64,000 nt of DNA from Atrina japonica. Lineage: Eukaryota > Mollusca > Bivalvia > Pterioida > Pinnidae. Positions 25,133 to 41,338 of this stretch are shown here, piece after piece. How positions within the stretch are numbered: the stretch's first letter is position 1; every line of letters starts with the position of its first letter. Below the pieces are notes generated by a model, which searched no databases, was not told the origin of the DNA, and saw nothing but the letters and a program-made list of their open reading frames with translations. Both the position numbers and the translations under genes were made by a program. The stretch covers positions 1 through 64,000 of the forward strand of contig BROG01000447.1 of the NCBI GenBank assembly GCA_030159075.1, read 5' to 3'.

Positions 25133-26849
25133 CATATATATTTTATGTAATGAAGGACTTTTAGTTTGATTAGAAGCGCATACGTAATGCTTTTTCATCT
25201 TACGAAATCAAACGCACAAAGATAAAGTGGGATGGAGTTTTTTAGCACATTGACAGGAAGATATCATTTTTTTAAAGTTGTTCTTAGTTTTGTAGAGATC
25301 CTCTTCTGACTAAACCAAATTCGAATATTTAATCCATACAAATGTCCGAATGAATTTCAGATATCACGTTTAATCACTTGTCTACTTTCCTAAACGCTTA
25401 CAATCAATCACTCAACATGAAGCTTTTCCCATCATTTTAACACATTTTTGCAAATTTACTCTAATGAATTTCTAATGGAATAACATAATTAACTTCATGA
25501 ATTTCTAATGAAATAACATAATATTGGATTTTGCTGTATTGTAAAATAATAAAAATGATGATAAAATGTTCATCTCAGTGAATAGAAAATAAACGGTAAA
25601 ACTGACATGCGTGTTGCCATTGCAATTTTTTAACGTCTCCATCTTTGTTGATTGCAATATTGGATGATGCTTGAAATGTGAAAATCTTTATACCAAGTGC
25701 TTATTATGCGTGTTGTCTAAATATTATTATAATTCTTCTGTTTTATTTTTTGTTCTAGTCCACCTTCCTTGGTTACCTGTTATGAAGTCGGTGACATGTA
25801 AATAAGTTTCACTAAAACATTTCTCTTTTATACTACAAGATTTTGTTTTTGTTAAGTGACAATGCAATGTCTATACAAGCGTCAAAATCTTAGTTATGTG
25901 AAAAGCGGAAGGCTACAAAATGCACTGCAAAAAGGTGAAAAAAGTAAGAGTGTTATATTAGGAGTTAGTTTAGTACTACACATCAGGTGCTACTTCTAAA
26001 TGTGAAAATACTGACAGGACTAACCTAGTACGCACTGATGACCTGAGGAATCTAGTGTGATTTCTGAAAGTAACAAAAACAATTATTAGTTAAAACTGCT
26101 ACTAAATCTCTTGAGGTTCGAGATGATTTTTGTTCTTCTCATTTCTGCCCATGCTTTATTTGCCTTGCACGTTGATATGACGCAAACACGTTTTCTCAAT
26201 AGTGGAGGTTATGTTTCTTCTCATTTCTGATTATGATAAGAGAGGATAATGTTTTAAAACGAAATCAGTATTTAAACAAAGCTGCAATTATAACATGAAG
26301 AAATGTCTCAATGTTCATATATACGATAATATGGCTATGTCAATAATAAACCAATATAGAGGTGTTTAAAGGCCGATTACGAGAGAGAATGACAATTGAT
26401 TGAATTTCAAACAAAAAGGGCAATAAGGTACGTTTATACTACGTAACCCTTGTCATTACAATTTTGCTCTTTTTTAAATCTTTTTTATTAATAAAATGTG
26501 TCATACAAATAGAACAACAACTATATTTCACTTTTGTCAATAACCAATTTCATGGTTTCAATGTCAAGGTCAAACGAAACTGATTAAAATGTTTAGATAA
26601 GATGCCTTTTGAAATTGATGAAGGTCGAAAACATAACTATCCAATTTCACAAAAAGAATCCATTTCATTGGAGCTATATCATACACGTTGTTATCTTAAC
26701 CACAGAAATATTTATGTACTTACAATACTAAACCGTAAAACAACTTTTACATGTTGGGACAAATATTTATCTACAATGATGGTGAACCATTAAAACGCAG
26801 CGATTTTTCATTTTTATGATAGCTTTCACAAGATTATCTGGTGGGACTG
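25133..26849. other. No recognised feature
   Basis: AT-rich sequence. The 63-codon frame at 26602-26793 shows no recognisable domain and is probably chance. Confidence 0.4.
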
Positions 26850-27020
26850 GTGGGACCTAAGTATGCGAGTGATTAGAACAACGCGCTTTAAAACAACAAG
26901 ACACTCTCCTCTAGTTCACGCGGGTTCGATTCCAGTTTGACAATTTACTTGTGGAAGACCGATGGGTACATTGTAACCGAATTCTCTCCTCAACCATTGA
27001 CACCATATAACACCATACCT
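26850..27020 (+). mobile_element. SINE family B, plus strand, rearranged
   Basis: The tRNA-like head carries the B box 'gggttcgattccagt'. It is followed by family B body segments in sense orientation ('acaatttacttgtgg', 'gggtacattgtaacc', 'aattctctcctcaacc'). Part of the middle is missing compared with 9804-10036. Confidence 0.7.
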
Positions 27021-28028
27021 ACTATACCGTTAGAGAGTTCCGTTCCGCGGTTACAAAAAAATTTGCCTTGTATTTTTAATTACCGTTGACAGATCATTAT
27101 TTACTTTACGAGTTACCAAGAGACTTTGAATAAACCCTCTGCAGCCTTATTAACGATAAACGCACTGCTGACGAAAGAATCCGGTCTACTGTACCAGGAA
27201 TGTCGTAAACGCGATACCAAGTAAAACAATTGCCATTAGTAATGGATAAGAAACAGATGTACTTATTATGTACATAATGGTATGTCAATATGTAGCTCGC
27301 GTTTAGAAGAAAATTGTTTATATTTACCAAGGATAATCTTCCAATCTGCCGCGTGGTAATACAAAGATGGGGCACTGCAGAAGGTATAAACTTACGACAA
27401 CGACAACTTTTGCGTCCCTTTACGGTACCATTGAAAATACCATTTCTTATTCCTTAATTACCAATATCAATTTGACATCATTGATCAAACAAAATACTTT
27501 CAAGATATAAGATTTCTTCGAATGACTATGACAATGTATCTCAAAAAGGAAATGATAACATAATCCGTCATTTCGGATCTTCCTTTAGATTTGCCGTTTT
27601 ATCACATGCTTAGTATTGACAACATTTCAGCCATTATTGATGTCTTATTTATTCATTTCTCTGATATATATGACCTCTTCATTATCGTAATATAGCTCAC
27701 TAAACATGCGTATCAAAACTGGAATTGAATTCCATGCACTAAATCTAAAATGAGTATCAATGATTTGGAAAATGGAACATCATGTAAATTCCATGCCTCT
27801 TTTCGGGATAATCAGTGTATCAATCTCATAACCTTTGTTGAAACATGCTGAGTGGAACACACCATAACTCCGTAATTGTATATAAGGTGCCAACATTACC
27901 TACTGAATAAACTACACATTTACAAAAATATATAGGAGTATATTAAAGATGTATCTAATGACTGAAGGGATGGGGGAATGTAGAGATCTACACACCAATC
28001 ATTAGTTGGCCGATTCTCCTAATATCGC
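27021..28028. other. No recognised feature
   Basis: No supported gene or repeat. The minus ORF near 27106-27375 has no recognised family. Confidence 0.4.
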
Positions 28029-28108
28029 AATAATAATAATAATAATAATAATATGTATGTATGTATGTTTGTATGTATGTATGTATGTATGTATGTATGT
28101 ATGTATTT
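28029..28108. repeat. (TAA)n(TATG)n microsatellite
   Basis: About eight TAA units pass into about 14 TATG/TTTG units. Confidence 0.95.
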
Positions 28109-28559
28109 TAGCTGTGTAATTGGCATGCAATAAGAAATACAGTTTCAATTTCAAGTGGATTAAAAAATCATTTGACAATGTAAACATCAGATGTATACGC
28201 AGCTTTACTTTTTACTTGGAAGTATAACTTAACCTAGAAATTAAGTGAATTCTGATGCTATCTAGCAGTCTTGAAGACACTGACGATCAATATTCTCTTG
28301 GCCGTACTTGTGAGTATAAAACCAGTAAATTACACTGGAACACTAGACAGAATTACCATAACTTTGTCAAGGATGCTGTGAACAAGGTCGAGAATACTTC
28401 ATATGTTATCCCGATCAATTATCATAATGTTTGTTGCTTAGCTAAATATAATGTTGATACGGCGTAATAATGACCTCACAATTATAGCCTAACTGGAAAA
28501 CACTAAGCACAAAAGAGGAGTGATTGCTATATAATAGCAATATTACGAAATGTCGGTAT

Positions 28560-30050
28560 GGGCCCGGTACCATAAAACTTGAGAATGCACTCAAGTCCAA
28601 GAATATTCTCAAACTGGCCAGCTCAGCCAGGATCAAATTTCAGGATTAGCCAAGGTTGAGTAAAATTTTCAGAGTTAACTTTGTAATTCTACGAAAAGGT
28701 CTTATGAGGTTTTGCCAGTTTGTTAAAATCATACCTTTGTTCGAGATGACTTCAAAACGGATATTAGATTAAGAAACAATCCTTTTGATCGATCTTTGGG
28801 AAAAAAGCACAGGCCCACTTTGGTAAAACTGATGATGTCTAATTACGAAAAAGCGTCTGAGCATTTAACACTTCAAACATGAGGTTTTGCGTTTCTTGTC
28901 TACCGTTTGAGTTATAAATCCTACATCTGGTATTTCGGTATCAGCTGAGACCTATTTGGCACTTCATTTAAATTCGGATAAAGCTTAGGCACGGGTTACT
29001 CTTAGACGGATTTCGGCTTTACTTTTAGAAATATTATTAGCCTTGTATGATACCAGTTTTATCTTTATAAAAATCACATACTTTTCAAATTGGAGCTCAA
29101 CTGATGAAGTCTGATTGAAGTGAGCTAATTGACAGAAATAATATATCGTCTTGAGCAATGTACTTTAACTTTGGTATTATGTTTTGAGTATAATATTTAT
29201 AAATTTCACTAGGTCCCTACCCATGGCGTTATGTACTGGTTTAAAGGCGACCTTGTATAAGACGGTTCATTGGCATGCACCGAAGTCCAAGTATCAAACT
29301 GGCCAGCTCAAACAATCAAATTTAGGATTCAGGTTGAGTAAAATTTTCAGAGTTAAGTATCAGGTGTTCATCTTATGACAGATATTAGATTAATATTTCG
29401 CACTGTTAACACCATTGTAAAAATTCGAAATTGGTTCTGATTAAGCTTAAAATTTGCTTCTTGCTAATTTTGTTTTACATCTTGGTTACTCTTAGACGGA
29501 TTTCGGCTATACTTTTAGAGATATTATTTGGCCTTGTATGATGATACATCAGTTTTATCTTTATAAAATTGGAGCTCACATACTTTTCAGAAAATATGGA
29601 GCTCAACTGATGTTTATAATATTTATAACCACTAGTCTAATTGACAGTATACATAAACCGATATCGTCGGTTCAGCATTATAACTAAAGTAATATTTGGT
29701 ATAACACCATTTATAATAATTTTTCTAAAGCTAAAATCATTTTTTTTATAATACAAATACTTTTAGAGATATTATTTACCATGCTTTGTTTAGGTGTCAA
29801 CTGATGAAATCTAATTAACAGAAACGATATCGTACTTTACATCTTGGTATAATGTTTATAATATAGTAATCATTTATAATACAAAAAAACAACGTTTCCG
29901 TTAACTACATTTCGGTATGTCGCTTTGTTTGTGAGTATTAGGAGTATGAAATAATACATAATTTTTAGAAGGGTCCCTACCAAAAGTAAGATGGCGTTAT
30001 GTACGTTTAAAGGCGACCTTGTATAAGACGGTTCATTGGCATGCACAATC
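28560..30050. repeat. Diverged duplicated blocks
   Basis: Segments recur out of order. 'ggttactcttagacggattt' and the following ~75 bp appear at ~28995 and ~29484. 'aaactggccagctca' through 'gttgagtaaaattttcagag' appears at ~28613 and ~29296. The segment around 'ggcgaccttgtataagacgg' and 'ttcattggcatgcac' appears at ~29246 and ~30010. This looks like repeated partial duplication of one ~500-700 bp sequence; no coding frame spans it. Confidence 0.65.
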
Positions 30051-30279
30051 GTTTAAATTTCGTCACAATAGAATATAATGTATTTTGGCATTTTGTTAAA
30101 TAACTTCCATGTTTATTCATTGTTTATACAAATCGCTAGGTTCTTCTCGTTAACATTTCCGGAGATAAACAGAAGGTAAAGAGACGCCATGTTTTGTTTC
30201 GGCTTCCATGTATGATGATGTCATATCGATGACCATGATTAGCAATTGTACTCTCTTTTCAACCGTTACGGTAAATTGT

Positions 30280-30478
30280 ATTCTCGATTGACTATTATGA
30301 TATATTGTTCGATTCACATAAGATGACGGGCGGAGTGACCTTTTGATTATCACACAGATGATTCTACTGACTTTTCGGTTATGAGAACCTGCACGGGAAA
30401 AATGTTGTATTCCTTACTGGATATGGATATAGCGACTAGTAGGAATGATTACTCTAGCCAGTATATCTAAAATTTAAA
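30280..30478. repeat. Dispersed repeat, copy 1
   Basis: It shares 'gattcacataagatg', 'ccttttgattatca', 'acttttcg.ttatga' and 'ctggat' spacing with 53450-53650. No ORF of interest. Confidence 0.65.
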
Positions 30479-30479
30479 C

Positions 30480-30488
30480 TTATATATA

Positions 30489-30541
<53 letters not shown>
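30480..30541. repeat. (TA)n microsatellite
   Basis: About 30 TA units with one 'tatta' interruption. Confidence 0.97.
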
Positions 30542-30543
<2 letters not shown>

Positions 30544-31049
30544 ATCCACAAACATCTTTGGTGGAAAGTAATGTAAATATTCGACGTACATGTTTGCCAG
30601 CACAGTTCTAAATGTTTTACTGAGGCAAGCATCGCTAACAATAACAATTTTGTAGAGTTTTTCAAACCGGAATAGATGCATGTTTTAATTATCAATGACC
30701 TTCACAATCATACACGGGAAATTGTACCTTATCATTATGGTGGGGGATTAACAACTTTATTTTCGTTTTCAATATACACTTCACACTTTTGGAGTGAAGG
30801 AAACACAAGATTTACTCGACATAAGCCGACAAGATTAGTACATTAAACAACAACACCTGTCTAACGTTAGCCTACAATTAATTTTACATTTTATCGTCGA
30901 GGTAGCTAGCTGTAAACCATAGAAATATAAATTTTAGTATATCATCTGGTCAATGAATTATAATGATTACAATAAAACAAAACCATTATTTAAAGTTTCT
31001 GTAAATTTCACCGTAAAAAGAATAATTATGTTTATGTGTTTGTAAAATG

Positions 31050-31390
31050 GGAATAGCTGTGTTTTTTCTCAAACATTTGTTTTCCCCTTTTTACTACTTA
31101 TATTCATATATAATGGCATAGAAAAGATATGCACAGGTATATAATTTCGTAAATTCGTATTTATTTTGTTAAATTGCTTGAAAAACTCAGATTTGGCACT
31201 TTTTCACTTTAACTCAACATTACTATTTGTATTATATGAATACCACTCCGGACCTGATCCTATCTTCACAAAATATATGGAAATATTTTCTATGCCTGTG
31301 TAAAGCTCTTACTTTACATTTTATATCAAATATAAGTAGTTAAAGAAGAAAAAGGTCGAAATATTATTCTTGGTAAATACAGCTAATGCC
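31050..31390. mobile_element. MITE-like element, copy 1
   Basis: Left end 'gaatagctgtgtttttt' and right end 'aatacagctaatgcc' are imperfect inverted repeats. The sub-terminal parts also pair ('ttttactacttatattc' against 'aaatataagtagttaaag'). Interior segments 'aaattgcttgaaaaactca', 'tttggcac' and 'tcacaaaatatat' are shared with the better-preserved copy at 45653-46021. No coding capacity. Confidence 0.75.

Positions 31391-34956
<3,566 letters not shown>

Positions 34957-34985
<29 letters not shown>
34957..34985. repeat. (TA)n microsatellite
   Basis: About 14 TA units. Confidence 0.95.
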
Positions 34986-34987
<2 letters not shown>

Positions 34988-37900
34988 CAACTCTTTCAAA
35001 CATACACAAATATACATATTGCCAAACGTCAATATATCAGTAATGTAAACATCCCAAGACCTGCATTATAATCTACTTGTTGGCTTAGTTTATAAAACTT
35101 CAGTCAGAAATTGCCAGTTGGCATAAACAATCACATTTGGAAAAGTATCTGTTTCCATAGTAAGTATTAATGCATGCCAGATTGATTGGCATTATTCATT
35201 ATTATTGGCATTGTTGAAAACGTTGCAAATAATTGTTTGTCAATAACATTTGGTCATCAGGTGTCATTGAGACACTTAAATAATTTTTGTAATCATAATT
35301 TTTAATCTAGCAAGCTGTACAATACACACCAGATTTAAATAAGAATTCTCCAATTGACTTATTTAAAATGGTGTTTAAACACTTTGTGTAAGTCAGCGGA
35401 ATAACAGAAACATGACATTATGTTCTCGTGTATTTGGATCTGTTTGATCAACGAACACATGTAACTTACAATAAGGTTGAAAAAGTCACGAGTACGAAGT
35501 TCTACAGGTAGAACCTGTTTGATCAACGAACACATGAACTCTACAATAAGGTTGAAAAAGTCACGAGTACGAAGTTCTAGAGGTAGCACCTGTTTGATCA
35601 ACGAACACATGTAACTGACAATAAGGCTGAAAAAGTCACGAGTACGAAGTTCTAGAGGTATCACCTATTTGATCAACGAACACATGTACCTTACAATAAG
35701 GTTGAAAAAGTCACGAGTACGAAGTCCTAGAGGTAGCACCTATTTGATCAACGAACACATGTAACTTACAATAAGGCTGAAAAAGTCACGAGTACGATGT
35801 TCCAGAGGTAGAACCTGTTCCATCAACGAACACATGAAATCTACAAAAAGGTTGAAAAAGTCACGAGTACGAAGTTCTACAGGTAGCACCTATTTGATCA
35901 ACGAACACATGTAACTTACAATAAGGTTGAAAAAGTCACGAGTACGAAGTTCTACAGGTAGAACCTGTTTGATCAACGAACACATGTACCTTACAATAAG
36001 GTTGAAAAAGTCACGAGTACGAAGTTCTAGAGGTAGCACCTATTTGATCAACGAACACATGTAACTTACAATAAGGCTGAAAAGTCATGAGTACGATGTT
36101 CTAGAGGTAGCACCTATTTGATCAACGAACACATGTAACTTACAATAAGGTTGAAAAAGTCCCGAGTCCGAGGTTCTACCTGTAGAACCTGTTTCATCAG
36201 CGAACACAACTCACATGAACTCTACAATAAGGTTGAAAAAGTACCCCGAGTACGAAGTTCTACAGGTAGCACCTGTTTGATGAAACGAACACATGTACCT
36301 TACAATAAGGTTGAAAAAGTCACGAGTACGAAGTTCTAGAGGTAGCACCTATTTGTTCAACGAACACATGAACTCTACAATCAGGTTGAAAAAGTCACGA
36401 GTACGAACTTCTACAGGTAGAACCTGTTTGATCAACGAACACATGAACTCTACAAAAAGGTTGAAAAAGTCACGAGTACGAAGTTCTACAGGTAGCACCT
36501 GTTTGATCAACGAACACATGTATCTTACAATAAGGTTGAAAAAGTCACGAGTACGAAGTTCTAGAGGTAGCACCTATTTGATCAACGAACACATGTAACT
36601 TACAATAAGGCTGAAAAAGTCATGAGTACGATGTTCTAGAGGTAGCACCTATTTGATCAACGAACACATGTAACTTACAATAAGGTTGAAAAAGTCCCGA
36701 GTACGAAGTTCTACAGGTAGAACCTGTTCAATCAACGAACACATGAACTCTACAATAAGGTTGAAAAAGTCACGAGTACGAAGTTCTACAGGTAGCACCT
36801 GTTTGATCAACGAACATGCACTCTACAATAAGGTTGAAAAAGTCACGAGTACGAAGTTCTAGAGGTAACACCTGTTTGATCAACGAACACATGTACCTTA
36901 CAATAAGGTTGAAAAAGTCACGAGTACGATGTTCTAGAAGTAGCACCTATTTGTTCAACGAACACATGTAACTTACAATAATGCTGAAAAAGTCACGAGT
37001 ACGATGTTCTAGAGGTAGCACCTATTTGATCAACGAACACATGAACTCTACAATAAGGTTGAAAAAGTCACGAGTATGAAGTTCTAGAGGTAGCACCTGT
37101 TTGATCAACGAACACATGTACTGTACAATAAGGTTGAAAAAGTCACGAGTACGAAGTTCTAGAGGTAGCACCTGTTTGATCAACGAACACATGAACTCTA
37201 CAATCAGGTTGAAAAAGTCAAGAGTACGAAGTTCTAGAGGTAGCACCTGTTTGATCAACAAACACATGTACTCTACAATAAGGTTGGAAAAGTCACGAGT
37301 ACGAAGTTCTAGAGGTAGCACCTATTTGATCAACGAACACATGAACTCTACAATAAGGTTGAAAACGTCACGAGTACGAAGTTCTACAGGTAGAACCTGT
37401 TTGATCAACGAACACATGAACTCTACAAAAAGATTGAAAAAGTCACGAGTACGAAGTTCTACAGGTAGCACCTGTTTGATCAACGAACACATGTACTCTA
37501 CAATAAGGTTGAAAAAGTCACGAGTACGAAGTTCTAGAGGTAGCACCTGTTTGATCAACGAACACATGTATCTTACAATAAGGTTGAAAAAGTCACGAGT
37601 ACGAAGTTCTAGAGGTAGCACCTATTTGATCAACGAACACATGTAACTTACAATAAGGTTGAAAAAGTCCCGAGTACGAAGTTCTACAGGTAGAACCTGT
37701 TTCATCAACGAACACATGAACTCTACAATAAGGTTGAAAAAGTCACGAGTACGAAGTTCTACAGGTAGCACCTGTTTCATCAACGAACACATGTACTCTA
37801 CAATAAGGTTGGAAAAGTCACGAGTACGAAGTTCTAGAGGTAGCACCTGTTTGATCAACGAACACATGGAACTTACAATAAGGTTGAAAAAGTCACGAGT

Positions 37901-38307
37901 ACGAAGTTCTACAGGTAGAACCTGTTTGATCAACGAACAAATGAACTCTACAATAAGGTTGGAAAAGTCACGAGTACGAAGTTCTAGAGGTAGCACCTGT
38001 TTGATCAACGAACACATGTACTCTACAATAAGGTTGAAAATGTCACGAGTACGAAGTTCTACAGGTAGCACCTGTTTGATCAACGAACACATGTACTCTA
38101 CAATAAGGTTGGAAAAGTCACGAGTACGAAGTTCTAGAGGTATCACCTATTTGATCAATGAACACATGAACTCTACAATAAGGTTGAAAAAGTCACGAGT
38201 ACGAAGTTCTAGAAGTAGCACCTGTTTGATCAACGAACACATGTACTCTACAATAAGGTTGGAAAAGTCACGAGTACGAAGTTTTAGAGGTAGCACCTGT
38301 TTGATCA

Positions 38308-38372
38308 ACGAACACATGTACTCTACAAACGAACACATGTACTCTACAAACGAACACATGTACTCTACAATA
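38308..38372. repeat. Triplicated 21 bp sub-unit inside the array, copy 1
   Basis: The segment 'acgaacacatgtactctaca' plus A (21 bp) is tandemly triplicated, adding 42 bp to one 75 bp unit. The same triplication recurs at 38650, 342 bp away. Confidence 0.93.
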
Positions 38373-38649
38373 AGGTTGGAAAAGTCACAAGTACGAAGTT
38401 CTACAGGTAGAACCTGTTTGATCAACAAACACATGTACTCTACAATAAGGTTGGAAAAGTCACGAGTACGGAGTTCTAGAGGTAGCACCTGTTTGTTCAA
38501 CGAACACATGTACTCTACAATAAGGTTGGAAAAGTCACGAGTACGAAGTTCTAGAGGTAGCACCTGTTTGTTCAACGAACACATGTACCCTACAATAAGG
38601 TTGGAAAAGTCACAAGTACGAAGTTCTAGAGGTAGCACCTGTTGGATCA

Positions 38650-38714
38650 ACGAACACATGTACTCTACAAACGAACACATGTACTCTACAAACGAACACA
38701 TGTACTCTACAATA
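38650..38714. repeat. Triplicated 21 bp sub-unit inside the array, copy 2
   Basis: Identical triplication to that at 38308. The distance of 342 bp equals four 75 bp units plus the 42 bp insertion, so a higher-order block was duplicated. Confidence 0.93.
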
Positions 38715-38984
38715 AGGTTGGAAAAGTCACAAGTACGAAGTTCTACAGGTAGCACCTGTTTGATCAACGAACACATGTACTCTACAATAAGGTTGGAAAA
38801 ATCACGAGTACGAAGTTCTAGAGGTAGCACCTGTTTGATCAACGAACACATGTACTCTACAATAAGGTTGGAAAAGTCACGAGTACGAAGTTCTAGAGGT
38901 AGCACCTGTTTGATCAACGAACACATGTACTCTACAATAAGGTTGAAAAGGTCACGAGTACGAAGTTCTAGAAGTAGCACCTTT

Positions 38985-39330
38985 AAGATGAATAGCTATA
39001 TTGAATATCGATATACAATAAAAACATTTTATGTCTACGTGTCATTTGGGAGGATATCTATTTTTTGTACGATTATGAGTCTCTATAGGTCATTTCACAA
39101 GGCAATAAGTTTACTATAACAAAACTTTGTTACTATTGATGATTAATGGCCGGTAGTGTTTCTAGCACAAATGGATCATAAAATATATATTAGCTATACT
39201 GGAAAATCTCATTTATTTCTGGTATCAGTTAATGTCATTGTACACGTTTTATTCGAAATCGCACTACATATTTGTAACAGGGTCAATTTGTATGGAATAC
39301 GTTCTATTTTGGGGGGATAATCAAGTTATG
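38985..39330. other. Spacer between minisatellite and TIR unit
   Basis: No recognised feature in this ~345 bp. Confidence 0.5.
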
Positions 39331-39862
39331 TATGGCACGCCAAAATCACATTAATGAGTTAAACCTAATTGTTCTCAGATAATCTTAGTTTTTCGCCAGT
39401 TAAACCACAGTTAATGTGGGTAAGGAGTTAAACCTAATTTTTCTCCAGTTAATCATAATTTTTCTCGTAAGCCAAATTAACTGTTGAAAAACTAAGTTAA
39501 AATGAGAAAATCTAGGTTTAACTGCGCGAAATATTCATCAATGTTTTTGTGGTGCAACCTAGTTATTCTCCAGTTAATGTGGGTTACTGAGAAAATCTAG
39601 GTTTAACTAAGGAAAAACTAGGTTATATGAGAAAATCTTAGTTCAACTGATGAAGCACGCCGAAATTACAACAATGAGTTAACCCTACTTTTTCTCGAGA
39701 TAAACCTAGTTTTTCTCAGTTAACCTTAGTTTTTCTCCAGTTAAAGTGGTTTACGAGTTCAACCCTAATTTTTTTCCAGTTAATCTTAGTTTTTTTCGTA
39801 ACCCACATTAACTGGAGAAAAACTAGATTTTACTGAGAAACACTAGGATTAACCGCGCCAAA
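39331..39862. repeat. Left palindromic array of the composite unit
   Basis: Contains two head-to-head blocks (39331-39536 and 39650-39862). Each is bounded by a GCGCCAAAATTA/CGCCAAAATCAC-type end and filled with alternating orientations of 'gttaaacctaatttttctcc' and 'ggagaaaaactagatttaa'. Extensive self-complementarity predicts strong hairpins. Confidence 0.85.
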
Positions 39863-40007
39863 ATTATAGTCTGAGCTATATTTGGTCATGAATTTCTAAA
39901 TGAATTTGTAAAACAACAAAAATATTTAACTGATTTAATTAAAAAAGAAAAAAGTTTATCCTGTATCTTTTCTACATACTTTTTCTTTGTTTGGTCTTTC
40001 AGTGTTT
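39863..40007. other. Non-palindromic segment next to LINE 3' end
   Basis: AT-rich 145 bp between the left palindrome array and the LINE tail. It could be unrepeated interior of the host element; I found no matching target-site duplication at the LINE 5' end. Confidence 0.4.
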
Positions 40008-40025
40008 TCAATTCAATTCAATTCA
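40008..40025 (-). repeat. LINE 3' terminal (AATTG)n tail
   Basis: The plus strand reads 'aattcaattcaattc', i.e. short tandem repeats closing the element at its 3' end in the minus orientation, a common terminus of non-poly(A) LINEs. Confidence 0.65.
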
Positions 40026-40176
40026 TTTATTTCTCATAAACCATGGTATTTGGTACAGAGATACACTAATACATCATTTCATATATATACAAATGTAGTA
40101 CATGTCATGTCAAGATTAACCCAATACAAAACAATATTAAGTGTTTTCTATGGAGAACACACATGCGTTAATATGT

Positions 40177-41338
40177 TTAATAAATTTTGCAAATATTTTT
40201 CAAAAACGTCAATGATTTTTTTTTAAATAAGTTTTTAAATTTTATTGTATTTACCCTTTCGCAAAAGTATTTACCTAAATATTTTTTTCTTTCTACCCGA
40301 AGTGAAGAGCATTCTAAGATATAATGGAATTCATCCCCTAGCTTGTTTTCATTACATAGCTTACAAAATCTTTCATTTCTAGTGATGTTTGACCAACGTC
40401 CTGTCTCGATTGGAAGTTTATGGTTACATGTTCGAAATCTACACATATTAATTCTTTGAATATTATCCAACTTATCTAAATACTCCTCAAATTCAAAATT
40501 TTCTTTAAACAGTTTGTAACAAATACTCTTAGGGGATTTTTCAACTTCCGATTTCCATTTTTGCAAAAACTGATCATGTAATATAATTTTAACATTACTG
40601 TTCACCCAATTTTTTTCAAATAATCCTTGGAAATTCCCACACATTACTTAAACCACAGTTATCTAGTGTTCTTTTAATAAAATTTAACCATGGACTTTGA
40701 AAAGAATCATTTTCATTGATATGTTTGTAATAAGTCATTCTATATAAAATATTAGAATACTTATTATCTTTAGATAGAAGGTTACTTAACCAATAACTCA
40801 CCATTCTCAACTGAATACTTATATTCAAAGGTAAGGCACCTAACTCTCCATAAACCATAAAACTTGGTGTGGTTTTCTTTAAACATAAAAGTAATTTACA
40901 AAACTTCAGGTGAACTCTTTCGATAATATCTAAATTAGTAAACCCCCATATTTCACATCCGTACAACAGTATAGGCTTAACAATTTTATCAAAAAGATCA
41001 TATTGTGAACTAACAGGTAAATTCAGTAGACGGCCTTTTTTTAAAATTTCATACATAGCAATATTTGCTTTTTTAACATTATTTTTCTTTGTTTCAGAAT
41101 AAGAACCGTTTCTCGAAAACATTACACCCAAGTAATTAAAATTTTTAGCATATTCAATACGTTGCTCTCCAAAATAGAGATACCGATTTTGTGGTATCTG
41201 TGTTCTTGAAAAAATGACAGCTTTAGTTTTATCTGTATTAACTCTAAGCTTCCAGAATGAGCAATATTCCTTAAAAACATTTAGCTGGGTCTGGATGTCC
41301 TCAAAAATTTTCTGAGAAAAGTATGGTATCATCTGCAT
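40177..41338 (-). pseudogene. LINE ORF2 C-terminal part (post-RT region and CCHC), frameshifted
   Basis: Two overlapping frames continue the reverse transcriptase downstream of YADD. 40616-41338 contains the thumb-like text NTDKTKAVIFS, FNYLGVMFS and LLYGCEIWG, all typical of LINE RT C-termini. 40177-40644 contains HDQFLQKW and the zinc-knuckle-like FCKLCNENKLGDEFHYILEC (C-x2-C-x9-H-x4-C spacing) before a TAA at 40177. The two frames join by a one-base shift near 40630 and the first joins the RT frame by a one-base shift near 41330 beside a T5 run. Intact protein would end about 130 residues after the first frame's stop. Confidence 0.85.

Larger units (their letters stand above)
35441..38984. 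repeat. 3.5 kb minisatellite, 75 bp unit, ~46 copies
   Basis: The unit runs 'gatcaacgaacacatgta', 'ctctacaataaggttgaaaa', 'agtcacgagtacgaagttct', 'agaggtagcacctgttt'. First anchors at 35446, 35521 and 35596 give exactly 75 bp. Because 75 is divisible by 3, the array is open over long spans on both strands (486 codons plus, 277 codons minus), each a 25-residue repeat. Two main variants exist: 'ctacaggtagaacc', which forms a GTTCTAC/GTAGAAC hairpin, and 'ctagaggtagcacc'. Variants change amino acids freely in both readings, which argues against coding. Right-hand units (from ~37500) are more uniform. Confidence 0.95.

Noticed and set aside
37659..39119. 486-codon plus-strand ORF and its minus-strand 277-codon counterpart as genes
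   Set aside because: They are two readings of the 75 bp minisatellite, whose period is a multiple of three. Unit variants alter residues in both readings.
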